From Pectobacterium versatile (GTDB lineage: Bacteria; Pseudomonadota; Gammaproteobacteria; Enterobacterales; Enterobacteriaceae): a DNA stretch of 64,000 bases. Positions within the stretch are counted from its first letter, which is position 1; every line of letters begins with the position of its first letter. Shown here piece after piece: positions 41,295-52,052 of the stretch. The stretch lies in assembly GCF_020166435.1 (NCBI RefSeq), contig NZ_JAINZP010000006.1, forward strand, positions 124,001-188,000, given 5' to 3'. Position numbers and translations under genes: made by a program. The notes under the pieces were generated by a model, which worked only from the letters and a program-made list of their open reading frames with translations, was not told where the DNA came from and searched no databases.

Positions 41295-42914
41295 TTACCG
41301 CTTCGGCCCTGCTTTCACCAGCGCTGCACCTGCCGGAGCATCGGTGTATTTATCGAAGTTAGTGATAAAGCGCTGTGCCAGATCGTCCGCTTTTTCCTGC
41401 CACTGTTCGACGCTCGCGTAGGTATCACGTGGGTCGAGAATGTCAGGATTGACGCCGGGCAGCGAGGTTGGGATTGCCAAGTCGAAGACAGGCAGCGTTT
41501 GCATTTCAGCCTCATCAATACTGCCGTTCAGAATGGCGTCAATAATCCCGCGCGTATCCTTAATAGAGATACGTTTGCCGCTGCCGTTCCAGCCGGTGTT
41601 CACCAGATAGGCCTGTGCGCCAGCCGCCTTCATGCGTTTCACCAGCACTTCAGCGTACTGCGTCGGGTGCAGCATCAAGAATGCCGCGCCAAAGCAGGCG
41701 GAGAAGGTCGGTGTTGGTTCCGTCACGCCGCGCTCGGTTCCCGCTAGCTTGGCGGTGAAGCCGGACAGGAAGTGATACTGCGTCTGATCGGACGTCAGGC
41801 GAGAAACGGGAGGCAACACACCGAACGCGTCCGCCGTCAGGAAGATCACTTTCGTTGCGTGACCTGCTTTGGATACCGGTTTAACGATATTCTGGATGTG
41901 GTAGATCGGGTAAGAGACGCGGGTGTTCTCGGTTTTGGAACCGTCGTTGAAGTCCACGTTGCCGTCTGCCAGCACGGTGACGTTCTCCAGCAGCGCATCG
42001 CGTTTGATGGCGCTGTAGATATCCGGTTCTGCTTCCTTAGACAGCTTGATGGTTTTGGCATAGCAGCCGCCTTCAAAGTTGAAGACGCCGTCGTCGTCCC
42101 AGCCGTGCTCGTCATCGCCAATCAACTGACGTTTCGGGTCGGTGGACAGCGTAGTTTTACCCGTACCGGACAGACCGAAGAAGACCGCCACATCACCTTT
42201 TTCACCGACGTTTGCCGAACAATGCATGGAAGCGATGCCTTTCAGCGGCAGCAGGTAGTTCATGATAGAGAACATCCCTTTCTTCATTTCGCCGCCGTAC
42301 CAAGTGCCACCAATCAGCTGGATGCGCTCCGTTAGGTTGAACGCGACAAAGTTCTCGGAGTTCAGCCCCTGTTCCTGCCAGTTCGGGTTGGTGCATTTTG
42401 CGCCGTTCATCACGATGAAATCCGGCTCAAAGCCTTCCAGTTCTTCATCGCTTGGGCGGATAAACATGTTTTTGACGAAATGCGCCTGCCAGGCCACTTC
42501 CGTCACAAAACGCACGCTGAGGCGGCTGTCTGGGTTAGCACCGCAGAAGGCATCGATGATGAACAACCGCTTGCCGGACAGCTGTGTGGTAACGAGCTGC
42601 TTCAGGTGTGTCCAGGTTTCCTGGCTCAACGGGTGGTTGTCGTTCTTACCTTTGCCTTGATCGGACCACCACACGGTGTCGCGGGTCACGTCATCGCGCA
42701 CGATGTATTTGTCTTTCGGGGAACGGCCGGTAAAGATGCCGGTATCGACGGCTACCGCACCCAGTTGGGTTTCGATGCCACGTTCATAGCCTTGTAGGGT
42801 AGGAGAGAGTTCTTCTTTAAAAAGCAGTTCATAGCTGGGATTGTAGACAATATCGCGGACATCATGGATTCCATAAGCAGCCAGGGCTTGCGGGGTAATA
42901 CCGTTGATCTGCAT
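41295..42914 (-). CDS. pckA: Phosphoenolpyruvate carboxykinase (ATP)
   Basis: A protein of 539 residues that converts oxaloacetate and ATP to phosphoenolpyruvate, the first committed step of gluconeogenesis from TCA intermediates. Walker [14 protein letters not shown], kinase-2 region [23 protein letters not shown], and metal/substrate residues in GAWYGGE-like [14 protein letters not shown]. The open frame begins at 42929, but the ATG at 42914 has a good SD (TTGAGGAG) and matches the family start [11 protein letters not shown]. Confidence 0.96.
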   Translation of the reverse strand: MQINGITPQALAAYGIHDVRDIVYNPSYELLFKEELSPTLQGYERGIETQLGAVAVDTGIFTGRSPKDKYIVRDDVTRDTVWWSDQGKGKNDNHPLSQETWTHLKQLVTTQLSGKRLFIIDAFCGANPDSRLSVRFVTEVAWQAHFVKNMFIRPSDEELEGFEPDFIVMNGAKCTNPNWQEQGLNSENFVAFNLTERIQLIGGTWYGGEMKKGMFSIMNYLLPLKGIASMHCSANVGEKGDVAVFFGLSGTGKTTLSTDPKRQLIGDDEHGWDDDGVFNFEGGCYAKTIKLSKEAEPDIYSAIKRDALLENVTVLADGNVDFNDGSKTENTRVSYPIYHIQNIVKPVSKAGHATKVIFLTADAFGVLPPVSRLTSDQTQYHFLSGFTAKLAGTERGVTEPTPTFSACFGAAFLMLHPTQYAEVLVKRMKAAGAQAYLVNTGWNGSGKRISIKDTRGIIDAILNGSIDEAEMQTLPVFDLAIPTSLPGVNPDILDPRDTYASVEQWQEKADDLAQRFITNFDKYTDAPAGAALVKAGPKR

Positions 42915-43083
42915 GTTGCTACTCCTCAAGTTATAGTCGTACTACTAAACATTGTAGGGAGTGAGCTTATTTTAACCGCGATAACAATCATAAAATTAAA
43001 TAAATTCATTAATAACTTTGCTTATTTAGGGTGTTTGAAAAATAATCACGGTGGTTTACTGGTGGGGAAAATAAGCAAAATAA

Positions 43084-43105
43084 AACGGGTACTTTCGTAC
43101 CCGTT
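43084..43105 (-). terminator. Terminator of hslO
   Basis: The 9-bp stem AACGGGTAC/GTACCCGTT with loop TTTC is followed on the minus strand by TTTATTTTGC, just after the hslO stop. The remaining spacer to pckA (43106 and 42915-43083) holds the pckA promoter and no gene. Confidence 0.85.
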
Positions 43106-43112
43106 AGAAAAA

Positions 43113-43982
43113 TTAATGCAACAGATTCCCTGATGAATCCTGCCGGATCGCGCGGATGTCCAGCGAATTAAACAGGTAGTGCGTACCGCAATAATCACAG
43201 TGCATATCGATTTCACCGTCCTGCTCGATCATCTCATTCACTTCCTGATCGGACAGCGTCATTAATGCATCTGCGCAACGATCGCGCGAACAGTGACAGC
43301 GGAACTCGACATCCTGCGGCTCATACACGGTTACCTCTTCCTGATGGTACAGGCGGTACAGCACCTCGGTGGCAGGCAGGGTAAACAGCTCGTCGGCTTT
43401 GACCGTTGTGGTGAGCTGGGCCAGATGATCAAAATCATTACGGTCGGTATCCTGTGCGGGCAATACCTGTAGCAGCATGCCAGCGGCGGCCTGCTTGCCC
43501 TCGTGCTGTCCGGTACGGATAAACAACCGTGTCGGCAACTGCTCGGACTGCTGGAAATAGCTCTCCAGACATTCGGCAACGGTTTCACCTTCTAAACCGA
43601 CGACGCCTTGATAACGTTCACCATCAGTCGGCGTAATGGTAATGACCAGATAGCCATTGCCAACCATCTCTTTCAGCGAACTCCCCGGAGTGATATCCCC
43701 TTGCAGACGGGCAACGCCGCGCATCTGCTGCTGGTGATTACCGTTAATCACCGCCAGTTTCAGTGGGCCATCGCCCTGAAGCTGAACGGTAATATCGCCG
43801 CTGAATTTCAGCGTGGCCGTCAACAGGCTGGTGGCAACCAGCATTTCGCCTAGCAGCGTTTGTACCGCAGCTGGGTAGTCGTGGTTGGTTAAAATACGTT
43901 GATACGTTTCGTTAACTGTCACCAATTCGCCACGAACGGCATAATTTTCAAACAGATAACGATGTAGTTGGTCGTGAGCCAT
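43113..43982 (-). CDS. hslO: Redox-regulated chaperone Hsp33
   Basis: A cytoplasmic holdase of 289 residues activated by oxidation. The C-terminal zinc/redox switch is visible: CHCSRDRC and HCDYCGTHY. The N-terminal domain matches E. coli Hsp33 ([61 protein letters not shown]). It lies downstream of hslR in the conserved yrfG-hslR-hslO order. Confidence 0.95.
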   Translation of the reverse strand: MAHDQLHRYLFENYAVRGELVTVNETYQRILTNHDYPAAVQTLLGEMLVATSLLTATLKFSGDITVQLQGDGPLKLAVINGNHQQQMRGVARLQGDITPGSSLKEMVGNGYLVITITPTDGERYQGVVGLEGETVAECLESYFQQSEQLPTRLFIRTGQHEGKQAAAGMLLQVLPAQDTDRNDFDHLAQLTTTVKADELFTLPATEVLYRLYHQEEVTVYEPQDVEFRCHCSRDRCADALMTLSDQEVNEMIEQDGEIDMHCDYCGTHYLFNSLDIRAIRQDSSGNLLH

Positions 43983-44067
43983 AATGTTTTCTCGTTGTAG
44001 TGCGCGATGAGTGGTACGGCGAATGAGTTGTGCGGCGATCGCTGGGTCTTCTCTGAAGAGCGGAGTG

Positions 44068-44478
44068 CTATTCCTGATCGCTGTATTTAAATTTAATCAG
44101 ATCGCGTCGCTCTTTTTTATCAGGGCGGCGATCGGGGTGTGGCATCGTCAGCGCATTCATTTTCCGCGCCTGCGCCAGCTTTTCTCGTTTCTCAATGCTT
44201 GTGGCCGTTTCCTGATACAGCGCCTGCGCCTCTGTTGCGCTTCTACGCTGGCCGCTGATGGCCAAAATGACCACGGTGCGTTCCTCATTGCCCTGACGCA
44301 GTTTGATCTCGGCATTCAGTTCGACCTGTTTGCTCGGCTTACCGCGTTGCCCGTTATAGTGCACTTTGCCGCCGTCGATCATCTCGCGAGCCATCGCTCG
44401 GGTTTTATAGAAACGGGCGGCCCAAAGCCATTTGTCCAGACGAACGGCGTCGTCGGCTTGCTCGGTAGCTTTCACCAT
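44068..44478 (-). CDS. hslR: Ribosome-associated heat shock protein Hsp15
   Basis: A protein of 136 residues with an N-terminal S4 RNA-binding domain ([33 protein letters not shown]) and a basic Lys/Arg-rich C-terminal tail. It binds free 50S subunits carrying nascent peptidyl-tRNA and helps rescue them. yrfG ends 12 bases upstream, so the two are co-transcribed. Confidence 0.95.
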   Translation of the reverse strand: MVKATEQADDAVRLDKWLWAARFYKTRAMAREMIDGGKVHYNGQRGKPSKQVELNAEIKLRQGNEERTVVILAISGQRRSATEAQALYQETATSIEKREKLAQARKMNALTMPHPDRRPDKKERRDLIKFKYSDQE

Positions 44479-44490
44479 AAATCCCCCTGA

Positions 44491-45177
44491 TTACCCTGCG
44501 TTAACGGAGCGACGCAGGGCTGGTAGCAGCGCAAGATAGTCGTTCATTGACGGATGTTGCAGGAATGCCTTCTCCTGCTGGCCAGAATCCGGATTACGCA
44601 CGCCCAGACAGTAATGGATGCCGAAGGTTTTCGCGGCATCCAGAATCGGTTCGCTGTCATCCACGAACAGGGTTCTGGCGGGATCGAAGCCGGTTTGCTG
44701 CTGTACTGCCTGCCACAAGCGCTGATTCTCTTTCGGATACCCATAGGTATGGGTGGAAAGCAATAAATCAAGGTGCTGATCCAGCCCCGTGTGTTCGATT
44801 TTTACCGCCAGACTGTGCGGATGGGCGTTGGTCAGCAACATTGTCTCTTTGCCACATTCGCGCAGTGCGGCTAAAAATGGTGTGGTGTCATCACGCAGAC
44901 GAGCGCGTGTGCCGATATCCGTCGTCATTTGATAGATATCCAGATCCAAGCGTTTTGTCCAGTAATCGAAACAGTACCAGTTCAGCGTATGTTGAACGGC
45001 CTGATACTCCTGTTGGATAAGTTGATGCGCCTGTTCAAGGCTGATATGACGTTTTTTACTGAGCGACTGCGGTACCAGTTGAAGCCAGAAATAGCTGTCA
45101 AACGCCAGATCGAGCAGCGTGCCATCCATATCCAGTATCACGGTGTCGATGTCGTGCCAGTTAACGTGGGGATTCAT
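44491..45177 (-). CDS. yrfG: GMP/IMP nucleotidase (HAD family)
   Basis: A HAD-superfamily phosphatase of 228 residues: motif I VILDMDGTLLDL, motif II LLTNAHPHSL, and motifs III/IV YPKENQRLW and LFVDDSEPILDAAKTFG. E. coli YrfG prefers GMP and IMP. The frame extends to 45231, but the ATG at 45177 has an SD (TGGAG) and matches the family start. It is the first gene of the yrfG-hslR-hslO group. Confidence 0.92.
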   Translation of the reverse strand: MNPHVNWHDIDTVILDMDGTLLDLAFDSYFWLQLVPQSLSKKRHISLEQAHQLIQQEYQAVQHTLNWYCFDYWTKRLDLDIYQMTTDIGTRARLRDDTTPFLAALRECGKETMLLTNAHPHSLAVKIEHTGLDQHLDLLLSTHTYGYPKENQRLWQAVQQQTGFDPARTLFVDDSEPILDAAKTFGIHYCLGVRNPDSGQQEKAFLQHPSMNDYLALLPALRRSVNAG

Positions 45178-45298
45178 AACGACTCCAGATGTCGCGCTGT
45201 GCCATAGGATGATGAAGTAGGCAGCGCGCAATACAATTGTGACGGGAAACCGATTCCGCTACGTTAGCATACATACCCGCAGGAAGGGCACGATGCCA

Positions 45299-47446
45299 TT
45301 AGCGGGGGAGCAGGGGATGATTATCCGAGAACGAATTCGTCATCATGTTGAACCGTGAAGTGTAATAACGCTGAATATCAGTAACTCGCTTCTGATTTTT
45401 TCGTATTTTAATGCTGGTCAGAACCGCGTTAATGATAAACGTCGCGGAAAAGAGCAGGAGCAGCAGGCAACTACCAAGATAGCGCCAGATGGTAATGACA
45501 TCAGGTTCGCTGTGCAGGCTGATATGCTGCGTCCCGTTGGCATCAGTATTGAGCTGAGTGATGACGCCCGTGGCATTAAACGGCGTATGCAAGAGCATGG
45601 TTGAAAGCCGCTGGAGTTCCTGCCACTGATCCGATGGGCGGTATTCATTGAGCGGCATCGGGGGGAGAGGATGGTTAACAAACTGCCGGCCTTCGTCGCT
45701 GCGAATCAAGAATCCACCAGGCGGCGGACTGTTTAGTGAATCTGCTGCGTTATTGATTTCCTGATAGAAGAATTGATCGGTGGAACTGTTGACCAATGAC
45801 TCCAGTGTGTCTGCACTGACGGTGGGCAACACCACATTCATGCCTTTCAGCTTGCCGGAGTTTGCGTCTTTTACCAATGTATTCCAGTTTTTGACGTCGC
45901 TCAGATTCACCAGCGCATTTTTTAGGCGGGAGCAATCGTTTTCCTGCTTACACAAATCTTGTGTTCTCAGGACAATATCAGCGAAGTTCTTCATCAGAAT
46001 CAGCCCTGACTTCTGAATCGTGGACGCTAATTGAGAGTTGATCTGACCTTCTTTGTCTGTTTGTGGATTGAGTTGGCTATTGACCGATTTAAGCAAAGCA
46101 GAGGCTTTTTCAATTGTTTCGGACTCCGGCAACGGCAACGGTGCGGCTTTGTTCCAGTAAATGGCGGAGCAATCGAAAGGGCTGAACGCATAGGATGATG
46201 GTGCGGAGACGGGATGGATTCTTGCGGGTACGTAACACATGCCGTTACCGCGAACAACCAGCGTGTCGCCAATGTGGAGAGGCGCTTTTTCCAGATCGCT
46301 GACCTGCGTTACTTGAATGCGTTCTGCACCCTGAAGCCAGGCTAAACTGAGCTTTAACGGCAGTTCTAGCTGTACGTTAGTGACCAGCAGAATCAAGCTG
46401 AGTAGTGAACCACTGGCCAGCAGCAGATTCCTGCCCCAGCGCTGTAGCGGGAAATTTTTCACTTCATCATGCAGCGAAAGATACTCTCCCTGGCGGAGCA
46501 CTTGCCGGTTGAGATAGATCTCTACGTCCGTTTTTCGCCCCAGATCCTGTGTGATATAGGGCTGCCAGTGAGGCGGGTAAATCAGATCGATGTTGCCAAG
46601 AGAGATATTGCCAAGCGGCCCCTGGTTGGATTCGCCAAACAGTCCCAAACCTTGCGGTGTGCCGTGAAGGCAATGTACGTCCCGCAGTTCCTGAGAGGAC
46701 GGCGACCGGAAAAGCTGCCACAGGCTCCAACCTGCTAATAATGATGCGGTGCCAATCAGCCAGGGTAGTAGGACGATAGGGCTATTTAGGCTGATGAACA
46801 GGAGCAAAAAAGAGAGGCAGAGCACGGCCGTTTCTTTCAACCCTTTGGAATGGTGTATGGCGTGTTCTTCACGCGTTTCTTTGCGGATGGTGACCAGCTC
46901 GACATGTTCACTACCTTCCTGACGGATTGAGGCATTTGGCACGGGAACTTCAGCAGGTCGCGGGGCCAGCGGACGATTGTCGAAGCACTCTGTCAGCGAG
47001 TGCCCGTTGAGAGAAATAACCAGCGGGATCGAGCGTGTCTTAATCAGTTCGACGGTATTGTTCTCGGTAATGAACTGTTCCCAACTGGGCGGTAGATGGA
47101 TTTCTTGTGTATCAATATAGTAGCGCCACTTATTCTGAACATTGGTGCTCAGGCCATAGCGTGTAATCGTATGGGTGATGGGGTAAACCCGATTACTTTG
47201 CAGGGAACGCGGTAGTTTTGGCTGCGCATTGGGGGTATCAAGTGGCGTAGTTTGCTGGCTGTTTTCCTGAGCCAGATAACGTTCGACGGCGATCCGTTCA
47301 TCTTCAGTTAACCGTCGGGGCAGAGATTGCAAAACAGGTAACGGCGGAGCGGACAGAAAACGGTGTCGCATACGGTAGCCGACAAGACCTCCGATAACGA
47401 TCAGACAGGCAAGCAATATCGCCAATAGGATAAATATTGTGCTCAT
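45299..47446 (-). CDS. igaA: Rcs regulator, intracellular growth attenuator IgaA
   Basis: An inner-membrane protein of 715 residues with an N-terminal TM (IFILLAILLACLIVIGG), a TM pair near 200-240, further TMs near 340 and the C-terminal region (YLGSCLLLLLFSATFII), and a large periplasmic domain containing paired Cys (RTQDLCKQENDCSRLKNALVNL). It restrains RcsC-RcsD signalling and is usually essential when Rcs is intact. I chose the ATG at 47446 (MSTIFILL) with SD GGAG. Confidence 0.94.
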   Translation of the reverse strand: MSTIFILLAILLACLIVIGGLVGYRMRHRFLSAPPLPVLQSLPRRLTEDERIAVERYLAQENSQQTTPLDTPNAQPKLPRSLQSNRVYPITHTITRYGLSTNVQNKWRYYIDTQEIHLPPSWEQFITENNTVELIKTRSIPLVISLNGHSLTECFDNRPLAPRPAEVPVPNASIRQEGSEHVELVTIRKETREEHAIHHSKGLKETAVLCLSFLLLFISLNSPIVLLPWLIGTASLLAGWSLWQLFRSPSSQELRDVHCLHGTPQGLGLFGESNQGPLGNISLGNIDLIYPPHWQPYITQDLGRKTDVEIYLNRQVLRQGEYLSLHDEVKNFPLQRWGRNLLLASGSLLSLILLVTNVQLELPLKLSLAWLQGAERIQVTQVSDLEKAPLHIGDTLVVRGNGMCYVPARIHPVSAPSSYAFSPFDCSAIYWNKAAPLPLPESETIEKASALLKSVNSQLNPQTDKEGQINSQLASTIQKSGLILMKNFADIVLRTQDLCKQENDCSRLKNALVNLSDVKNWNTLVKDANSGKLKGMNVVLPTVSADTLESLVNSSTDQFFYQEINNAADSLNSPPPGGFLIRSDEGRQFVNHPLPPMPLNEYRPSDQWQELQRLSTMLLHTPFNATGVITQLNTDANGTQHISLHSEPDVITIWRYLGSCLLLLLFSATFIINAVLTSIKIRKNQKRVTDIQRYYTSRFNMMTNSFSDNHPLLPR

Positions 47447-47883
47447 GTCATCTCCATTCCAAAACACGATGCTCCTTGTTCTCGTCGGAGTTTAACAAAA
47501 TTATACAATTGATGATAATCCGTATGGCATTGTTTTCTTAGATTAATAACGCAATTGTGAATGGAATTAATCGTATAAGGCGACGATAGTAACAAGCAAA
47601 AAGAGTCTCTTGAATGAGGATAATCCTATTTTTTTTAAGTTATTGACTTTTACTGGTGGTTTCTCATTTAGGATGTGTCTTGCATGTTGCCCACACGTAA
47701 ATTCATCGTCACGATAGTTGCAGCGAGGGTGAGTGTTAACGCACAATGTGAACAGAATCAAAAAAGAATATTTACGATCTCTTCTTACTTCAACAGCATG
47801 CCATATTCAGATTGCGGTAAACGCCGTCTCTCATGCGCGTTGGGTTAAGGTGCTGTTCTGGTCGTAACTCTCTGGGGGCATCA
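47447..47883. other. Divergent spacer between igaA and nudE
   Basis: 437 AT-rich bases containing promoters for igaA and nudE. A 64-codon minus-strand frame is present but has no homology I know. No repeat or RNA gene is recognised. Confidence 0.5.
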
Positions 47884-48441
47884 ATGAGCCATAACCTGCA
47901 AAAACCTAAAATCCTCAAGGTGGAAACAATAGCGCGTTCGCGCTTGTTCAATGTGGAATCCGTCGATCTTGAATTTAGCAACGGGGTACGTCGGGTTTAT
48001 GAACGGATGCGTTCAAGCGGTCGGCAGGCGGTGATGGTTGTCCCGATCATTGACGATGGACTGTTGTTGATCCGCGAATACGCCGTCGGTATTGAGGAAT
48101 ACGAACTGGGATTCCCCAAGGGGTTGATCGATCCCGGTGAAACGGTCTTTGAAGCCGCTAACCGCGAACTGATGGAAGAAGTCGGTTTTGGGGCGGAAAA
48201 ACTGGAGTTGCTGGCGACGTTAACCATGGCACCCTCCTATTTTTCCAGCCAGATGAATATTGTGGTGGCGCGTGGGCTGTATCCGCAAAGTCTGGAAGGC
48301 GATGAGCCGGAGCCGATGCCACAAGTCCGCTGGCCGATAGGTAACATGATGTCGCTGCTGCAAGAGCCTGATTTCCGTGAGGCACGTAATGTCAGTGCGC
48401 TGTTTCTGGCCCACGATTGGTTGCGTCGTACACCCCGCTAA
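47884..48441 (+). CDS. nudE: ADP compounds hydrolase NudE
   Basis: A Nudix hydrolase of 185 residues acting on ADP-ribose, NADH and Ap3A. The Nudix box GETVFEAANRELMEEVGFG is complete (GX5EX7REUXEEXGU). The open frame starts at 47833, but MSHNLQKPKILKVETIARS from the ATG at 47884 matches the family. It is divergent from igaA as in E. coli. Confidence 0.95.
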   Translation: MSHNLQKPKILKVETIARSRLFNVESVDLEFSNGVRRVYERMRSSGRQAVMVVPIIDDGLLLIREYAVGIEEYELGFPKGLIDPGETVFEAANRELMEEVGFGAEKLELLATLTMAPSYFSSQMNIVVARGLYPQSLEGDEPEPMPQVRWPIGNMMSLLQEPDFREARNVSALFLAHDWLRRTPR

Positions 48442-48486
48442 TTTTTAATAAACGGACCTGTTTTTAATGAGCCAACATAGCAAACG

Positions 48487-48514
48487 AAGAAGGCGCAGTT
48501 TCCTACGCCTTCTT
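48487..48514. terminator. Terminator between nudE and mrcA
   Basis: The 9-bp stem AAGAAGGCG/CGCCTTCTT with a 10-base loop, in the gap between the convergent nudE and mrcA. A short T-rich stretch follows on the plus strand. Confidence 0.7.
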
Positions 48515-48542
48515 TGTCTCGTCTGATGTTATCGAACGCTGA

Positions 48543-51098
48543 CTAGAATAACTCTTCGCTTTGTCCGTTATCCATCAGTGTGGTGCCCACTTCATGCACT
48601 TCGTATTCTTTCGGCTGCGTCCCGTCGATGAAGTACTCGGAGCGACTATTCCCGCCACCATTGGACAGCTTACCGCTGCTGCGGTCAATGACCACACTGA
48701 CGACGCCAGACGGCGGCGTCAGTGGTTGTTCCGGTACGCCATCCAGCGCGGCTTTCATGAAATCATCCCACGCAGGCTGCGCTGATTTCGCCCCGCCTTC
48801 ATAGCCGGAGATCTGATCTTTGATGGCTCCAGATGCGCTGCTGGCACCCAGATCGCGGCGGTGATCGTCGAAGCCGATCCAGACAGATGTCACTAGATTT
48901 GGGCCATAGCCAGAGAACCAAGCGTCTTTAGAACTGTTCGTTGTACCGGTTTTACCGCCGATATCACGACGTTTTAAATCACGGCCTGCGCGCCAGCCTG
49001 TTCCCATCCAACCTGGCTCGCCAAAGACGTTGCTGTTCAGAGCGTCTTTAATCAGGAATGACAATGGCGTACTGATAACGTGCGGTGCGTAAGGCTGCGC
49101 GGCGTTTTGCTGTGCTGCCTCTGGCGTGACAGGCTCCAGCTCTGGCTGCGGCAGGCCTAGCAGCGGTGCTTCGTTTGACGTGGCAACATCTTCAACGTTA
49201 GTGGTTGCTAATACTGGAGAACGCGGCGTTTCACCGTAGACCAGCGGCAGATTACAGGTATCACAGACCACTTTCGGCGTAGCAGTAAAGACTGTACCAC
49301 TCGCTTCATTCTCTATCCTGCTAATCAGATAAGGGTCGACCAGATAGCCGCCGTTTGCCATGACGGCATAACCACGTACGACCTGTAGTGGCGTAAACGA
49401 CGCTGCGCCCAGCGCCAGAGATTCGGTATGGACGATATTTTGTGCTGGGAAACCGAAACGTTGTAGGTATTCCGCCGCATAGTCGACGCCCATCGCACGC
49501 ATGGCACGTACCATGACCACGTTTTTGGATTGACCCAGCCCCTGACGCAAACGGATCGGGCCATCATAGGTTGCCGGTGAGTTTTTCGGCCGCCAGTCAG
49601 ATCCTGCACCGGCATCCCAGCGGGTGATGGGTACATCGTTCAGAATCGTTGCTAGCGTTAAACCTTTGTCCATTGCCGCGGTGTACAGGAACGGTTTGAT
49701 GTTGGAACCAATCTGACGCAGTGCCTGCGTCGCGCGGTTGAATTTGCTTTGGTTAAAGTCAAAACCACCAACCAGTGCTTCTATCGCACCGTTTTTCGGG
49801 TTGAGCGAGACGATGGCAGAGTTGACGTCCGGCACCTGTGCTAGCCACCAGTCATCGTTCACTTTACGCACCCAGACCTGCTGGCCTGCTTGTACAACGT
49901 CCGTTACGCGCTTCGGTGTTGGTCCTTGTTGCGTATCGGAACGGTAAGCGCGTGCCCAGCGCATACCCGCCATCGGCAGGGCAATGTTGCTGCCGTCAGA
50001 AAGGAGCACAATCGCGTTGTCCGACGTTGTGCTGGTGACGATGGCCGGATAAAGCGGGCCATAGACTGGCAACGCTTTCAGGGCAGCAAGCATCTTCGCC
50101 TGATCCCAGACGCCTTCACCCACTTTCCACAGCACTTTGCTCGGGCCGCGATAACCGTGGCGCATGTCATAGGCGAGAATGTTATTACGCAATGCATCCT
50201 GCGCGGCAGTTTGCAATTTCTTAGTGACAGTCGTGTAGACCTTGTAACCATCGTTATAAGCATCTTCGCCGTAGCGTTTGATCATCTCCTGTCGTGCCAT
50301 TTCTGCCACATACGGAGCGGAGAACGAAATTTCTGGGGCGTGGTAATTCGCGACCAGCTTTTCGTTACGTGCTGCATCATACTGTGACTGCGTGATGTAG
50401 TTTTCATCCTTCATACGTGCAAGTACTACGTTGCGGCGGGCAACGGCACGGTCATAGGAATAGAGCGGGTTGAACGTCGATGGCGCCTTCGGCAGACCCG
50501 CAACCATCGCCATTTCGCTGAGCGTTAACTGGTCAACAGGGCGGCCAAAGTAAACCTGCGCTGCTGCGCCAACGCCATAGGCGCGATAGCCGAGGTAAAT
50601 CTTGTTTAGATAGAGCTCAAGGATTTCATCTTTGGTCAGCAATTGCTCAATGCGGATAGCCAGAAACACTTCCTTGATCTTACGAGTCAGGGTGCGCTCT
50701 GGGCTCAGGAAAAAGTTCCTGGCGAGCTGTTGCGTAATGGTACTCGCCCCTTGGGAGGCGTGACCAGACGTCAGCGCGATAGACGCAGCGCGGATAATCC
50801 CGACGGGATCGACGCCGTGGTGATCATAAAAGCGGCTGTCTTCGGTCGCGATAAAGGCATGCACCAACTCAGGGGGAACCTGGTCCAGTTTGAGTGGGAT
50901 ACGGCGCTTTTCACCAAACTGAGCGATCAGTTCGCCATCGGCACTGTAGACCTGCATAGGCGTTTGCAGCCGGATGTCTTTCAGCGTGGCGACATCGGGC
51001 AGTTGGGGTTCGATATAGCGGTACAAACCATATATCGAGGCAGCTCCCAGCAGAATGCAAGAGACTGCAAGGATGAATAAATACTTTACGAACTTCAC
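48543..51098 (-). CDS. mrcA: Penicillin-binding protein 1A
   Basis: A bifunctional peptidoglycan synthase of 851 residues anchored by an N-terminal TM (FILAVSCILLGAASIYGLY). The glycosyltransferase domain has catalytic Glu86 (IATEDSRFYDHHG) and GASTITQQLARN. The transpeptidase domain has SNIK (active-site Ser, QIGSNIKPFLY) and GGKTGTTN. An OB-like ODD domain lies between them. It is the target of beta-lactams and hence of the carbapenem made by the car cluster. It is divergent from hofM. Confidence 0.96.
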   Translation of the reverse strand: MKFVKYLFILAVSCILLGAASIYGLYRYIEPQLPDVATLKDIRLQTPMQVYSADGELIAQFGEKRRIPLKLDQVPPELVHAFIATEDSRFYDHHGVDPVGIIRAASIALTSGHASQGASTITQQLARNFFLSPERTLTRKIKEVFLAIRIEQLLTKDEILELYLNKIYLGYRAYGVGAAAQVYFGRPVDQLTLSEMAMVAGLPKAPSTFNPLYSYDRAVARRNVVLARMKDENYITQSQYDAARNEKLVANYHAPEISFSAPYVAEMARQEMIKRYGEDAYNDGYKVYTTVTKKLQTAAQDALRNNILAYDMRHGYRGPSKVLWKVGEGVWDQAKMLAALKALPVYGPLYPAIVTSTTSDNAIVLLSDGSNIALPMAGMRWARAYRSDTQQGPTPKRVTDVVQAGQQVWVRKVNDDWWLAQVPDVNSAIVSLNPKNGAIEALVGGFDFNQSKFNRATQALRQIGSNIKPFLYTAAMDKGLTLATILNDVPITRWDAGAGSDWRPKNSPATYDGPIRLRQGLGQSKNVVMVRAMRAMGVDYAAEYLQRFGFPAQNIVHTESLALGAASFTPLQVVRGYAVMANGGYLVDPYLISRIENEASGTVFTATPKVVCDTCNLPLVYGETPRSPVLATTNVEDVATSNEAPLLGLPQPELEPVTPEAAQQNAAQPYAPHVISTPLSFLIKDALNSNVFGEPGWMGTGWRAGRDLKRRDIGGKTGTTNSSKDAWFSGYGPNLVTSVWIGFDDHRRDLGASSASGAIKDQISGYEGGAKSAQPAWDDFMKAALDGVPEQPLTPPSGVVSVVIDRSSGKLSNGGGNSRSEYFIDGTQPKEYEVHEVGTTLMDNGQSEELF

Positions 51099-51198
51099 CT
51101 GGGATTTTCCATTCAGTAGCGTTTGGACAGTTTATAAACAATCGGGCGCTAGTATAAAGGTAAGCCAGCACTGTGGATATAAGGACATCGGGTTGAAC

Positions 51199-52050
51199 AT
51201 GGCTTATCACATCTGGCGGGTTGGATTAGATATACAAAACGGCTTCATGCGTGCGCTGGCGGTTCAGCGCCGTCGCGATGGTTGGCAACTTCGTCACTGG
51301 TGGCAATGTCCGCTACCAGACGACACGTTACGCGAGGGTAGTCTACACCATACTGGGATGCTTTGTGAGGCCTTGCGCACATGGCGTCGTTTGCTACCTA
51401 GACACATTTCGCTACGGGTGGGGTATCCTGCTCAGCTGATTTTGCAGCAGCATTTACCGCTGCCAGACCGGCGTTTACAGGAACCGGAACGCAGCCTCTA
51501 TATCGAAACCATGGCGGTGCGTCAACTGCCGATCGGTAGCGAATCGCTGGCGATAGATTATCGGGAAGACCCGCAGAGGCAGGGGACGCTGTTGGTGACG
51601 GCCGCGCGTCGACAGGAAGTTGATAATTGGCTGACATGTCTGAATAACGCGGGGCTGCGCCCTGATATTCTTGAGGTCTCAACGTGTGCGCTTCGAGTGA
51701 TGGCACAGCGGTCAGGGCTTGAATCTAACCGCTTGTTTCTGCATCGCCTGTTGGATAGCTGGCTGTGGATATCCCCGCTGAACCACGCTTTCCACTCGGG
51801 CGTGGTACACCTTGATGAGCTGAATGGCGAGGCTGATATCTTATCAATTGTGAGCACTCGCTATCAGCATGACGTCGATGACATAGCCTATTACTCTAGC
51901 ATCTCGCCTGATTTACCCAGTCAGCAGACCGATGTATTACAGACGTGGTCGCCGTTAACGGTGTTTAATCACATGCAGCCGCCTCTGCCGAGTTTCCCTT
52001 CGGCTTTTGCGATCGCGGGTGGGTTGGCATTGCGTCCTGAGGATGTCTGA
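51199..52050 (+). CDS. hofM: PilM-like DNA utilisation protein HofM
   Basis: A protein of 283 residues, an actin-fold PilM homologue and first gene of hofMNOPQ, homologous to competence/type IV pilus comABCDE and pilMNOPQ. In enterobacteria the set is needed to use DNA as a nutrient. It starts YHIWRVGLDIQNGFMRALAV; the frame extends to 51055, but the ATG at 51199 gives the family start. SD AAGGA is 13 bases upstream, somewhat far. hofN follows after 2 bases. Confidence 0.85.
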   Translation: MAYHIWRVGLDIQNGFMRALAVQRRRDGWQLRHWWQCPLPDDTLREGSLHHTGMLCEALRTWRRLLPRHISLRVGYPAQLILQQHLPLPDRRLQEPERSLYIETMAVRQLPIGSESLAIDYREDPQRQGTLLVTAARRQEVDNWLTCLNNAGLRPDILEVSTCALRVMAQRSGLESNRLFLHRLLDSWLWISPLNHAFHSGVVHLDELNGEADILSIVSTRYQHDVDDIAYYSSISPDLPSQQTDVLQTWSPLTVFNHMQPPLPSFPSAFAIAGGLALRPEDV

Positions 52051-52052
52051 CT

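Noticed and set aside
47567-47761. 64-codon minus-strand frame in the igaA-nudE spacer
   Set aside because: No recognisable similarity and no SD; the spacer is non-coding in related genomes as far as I recall.
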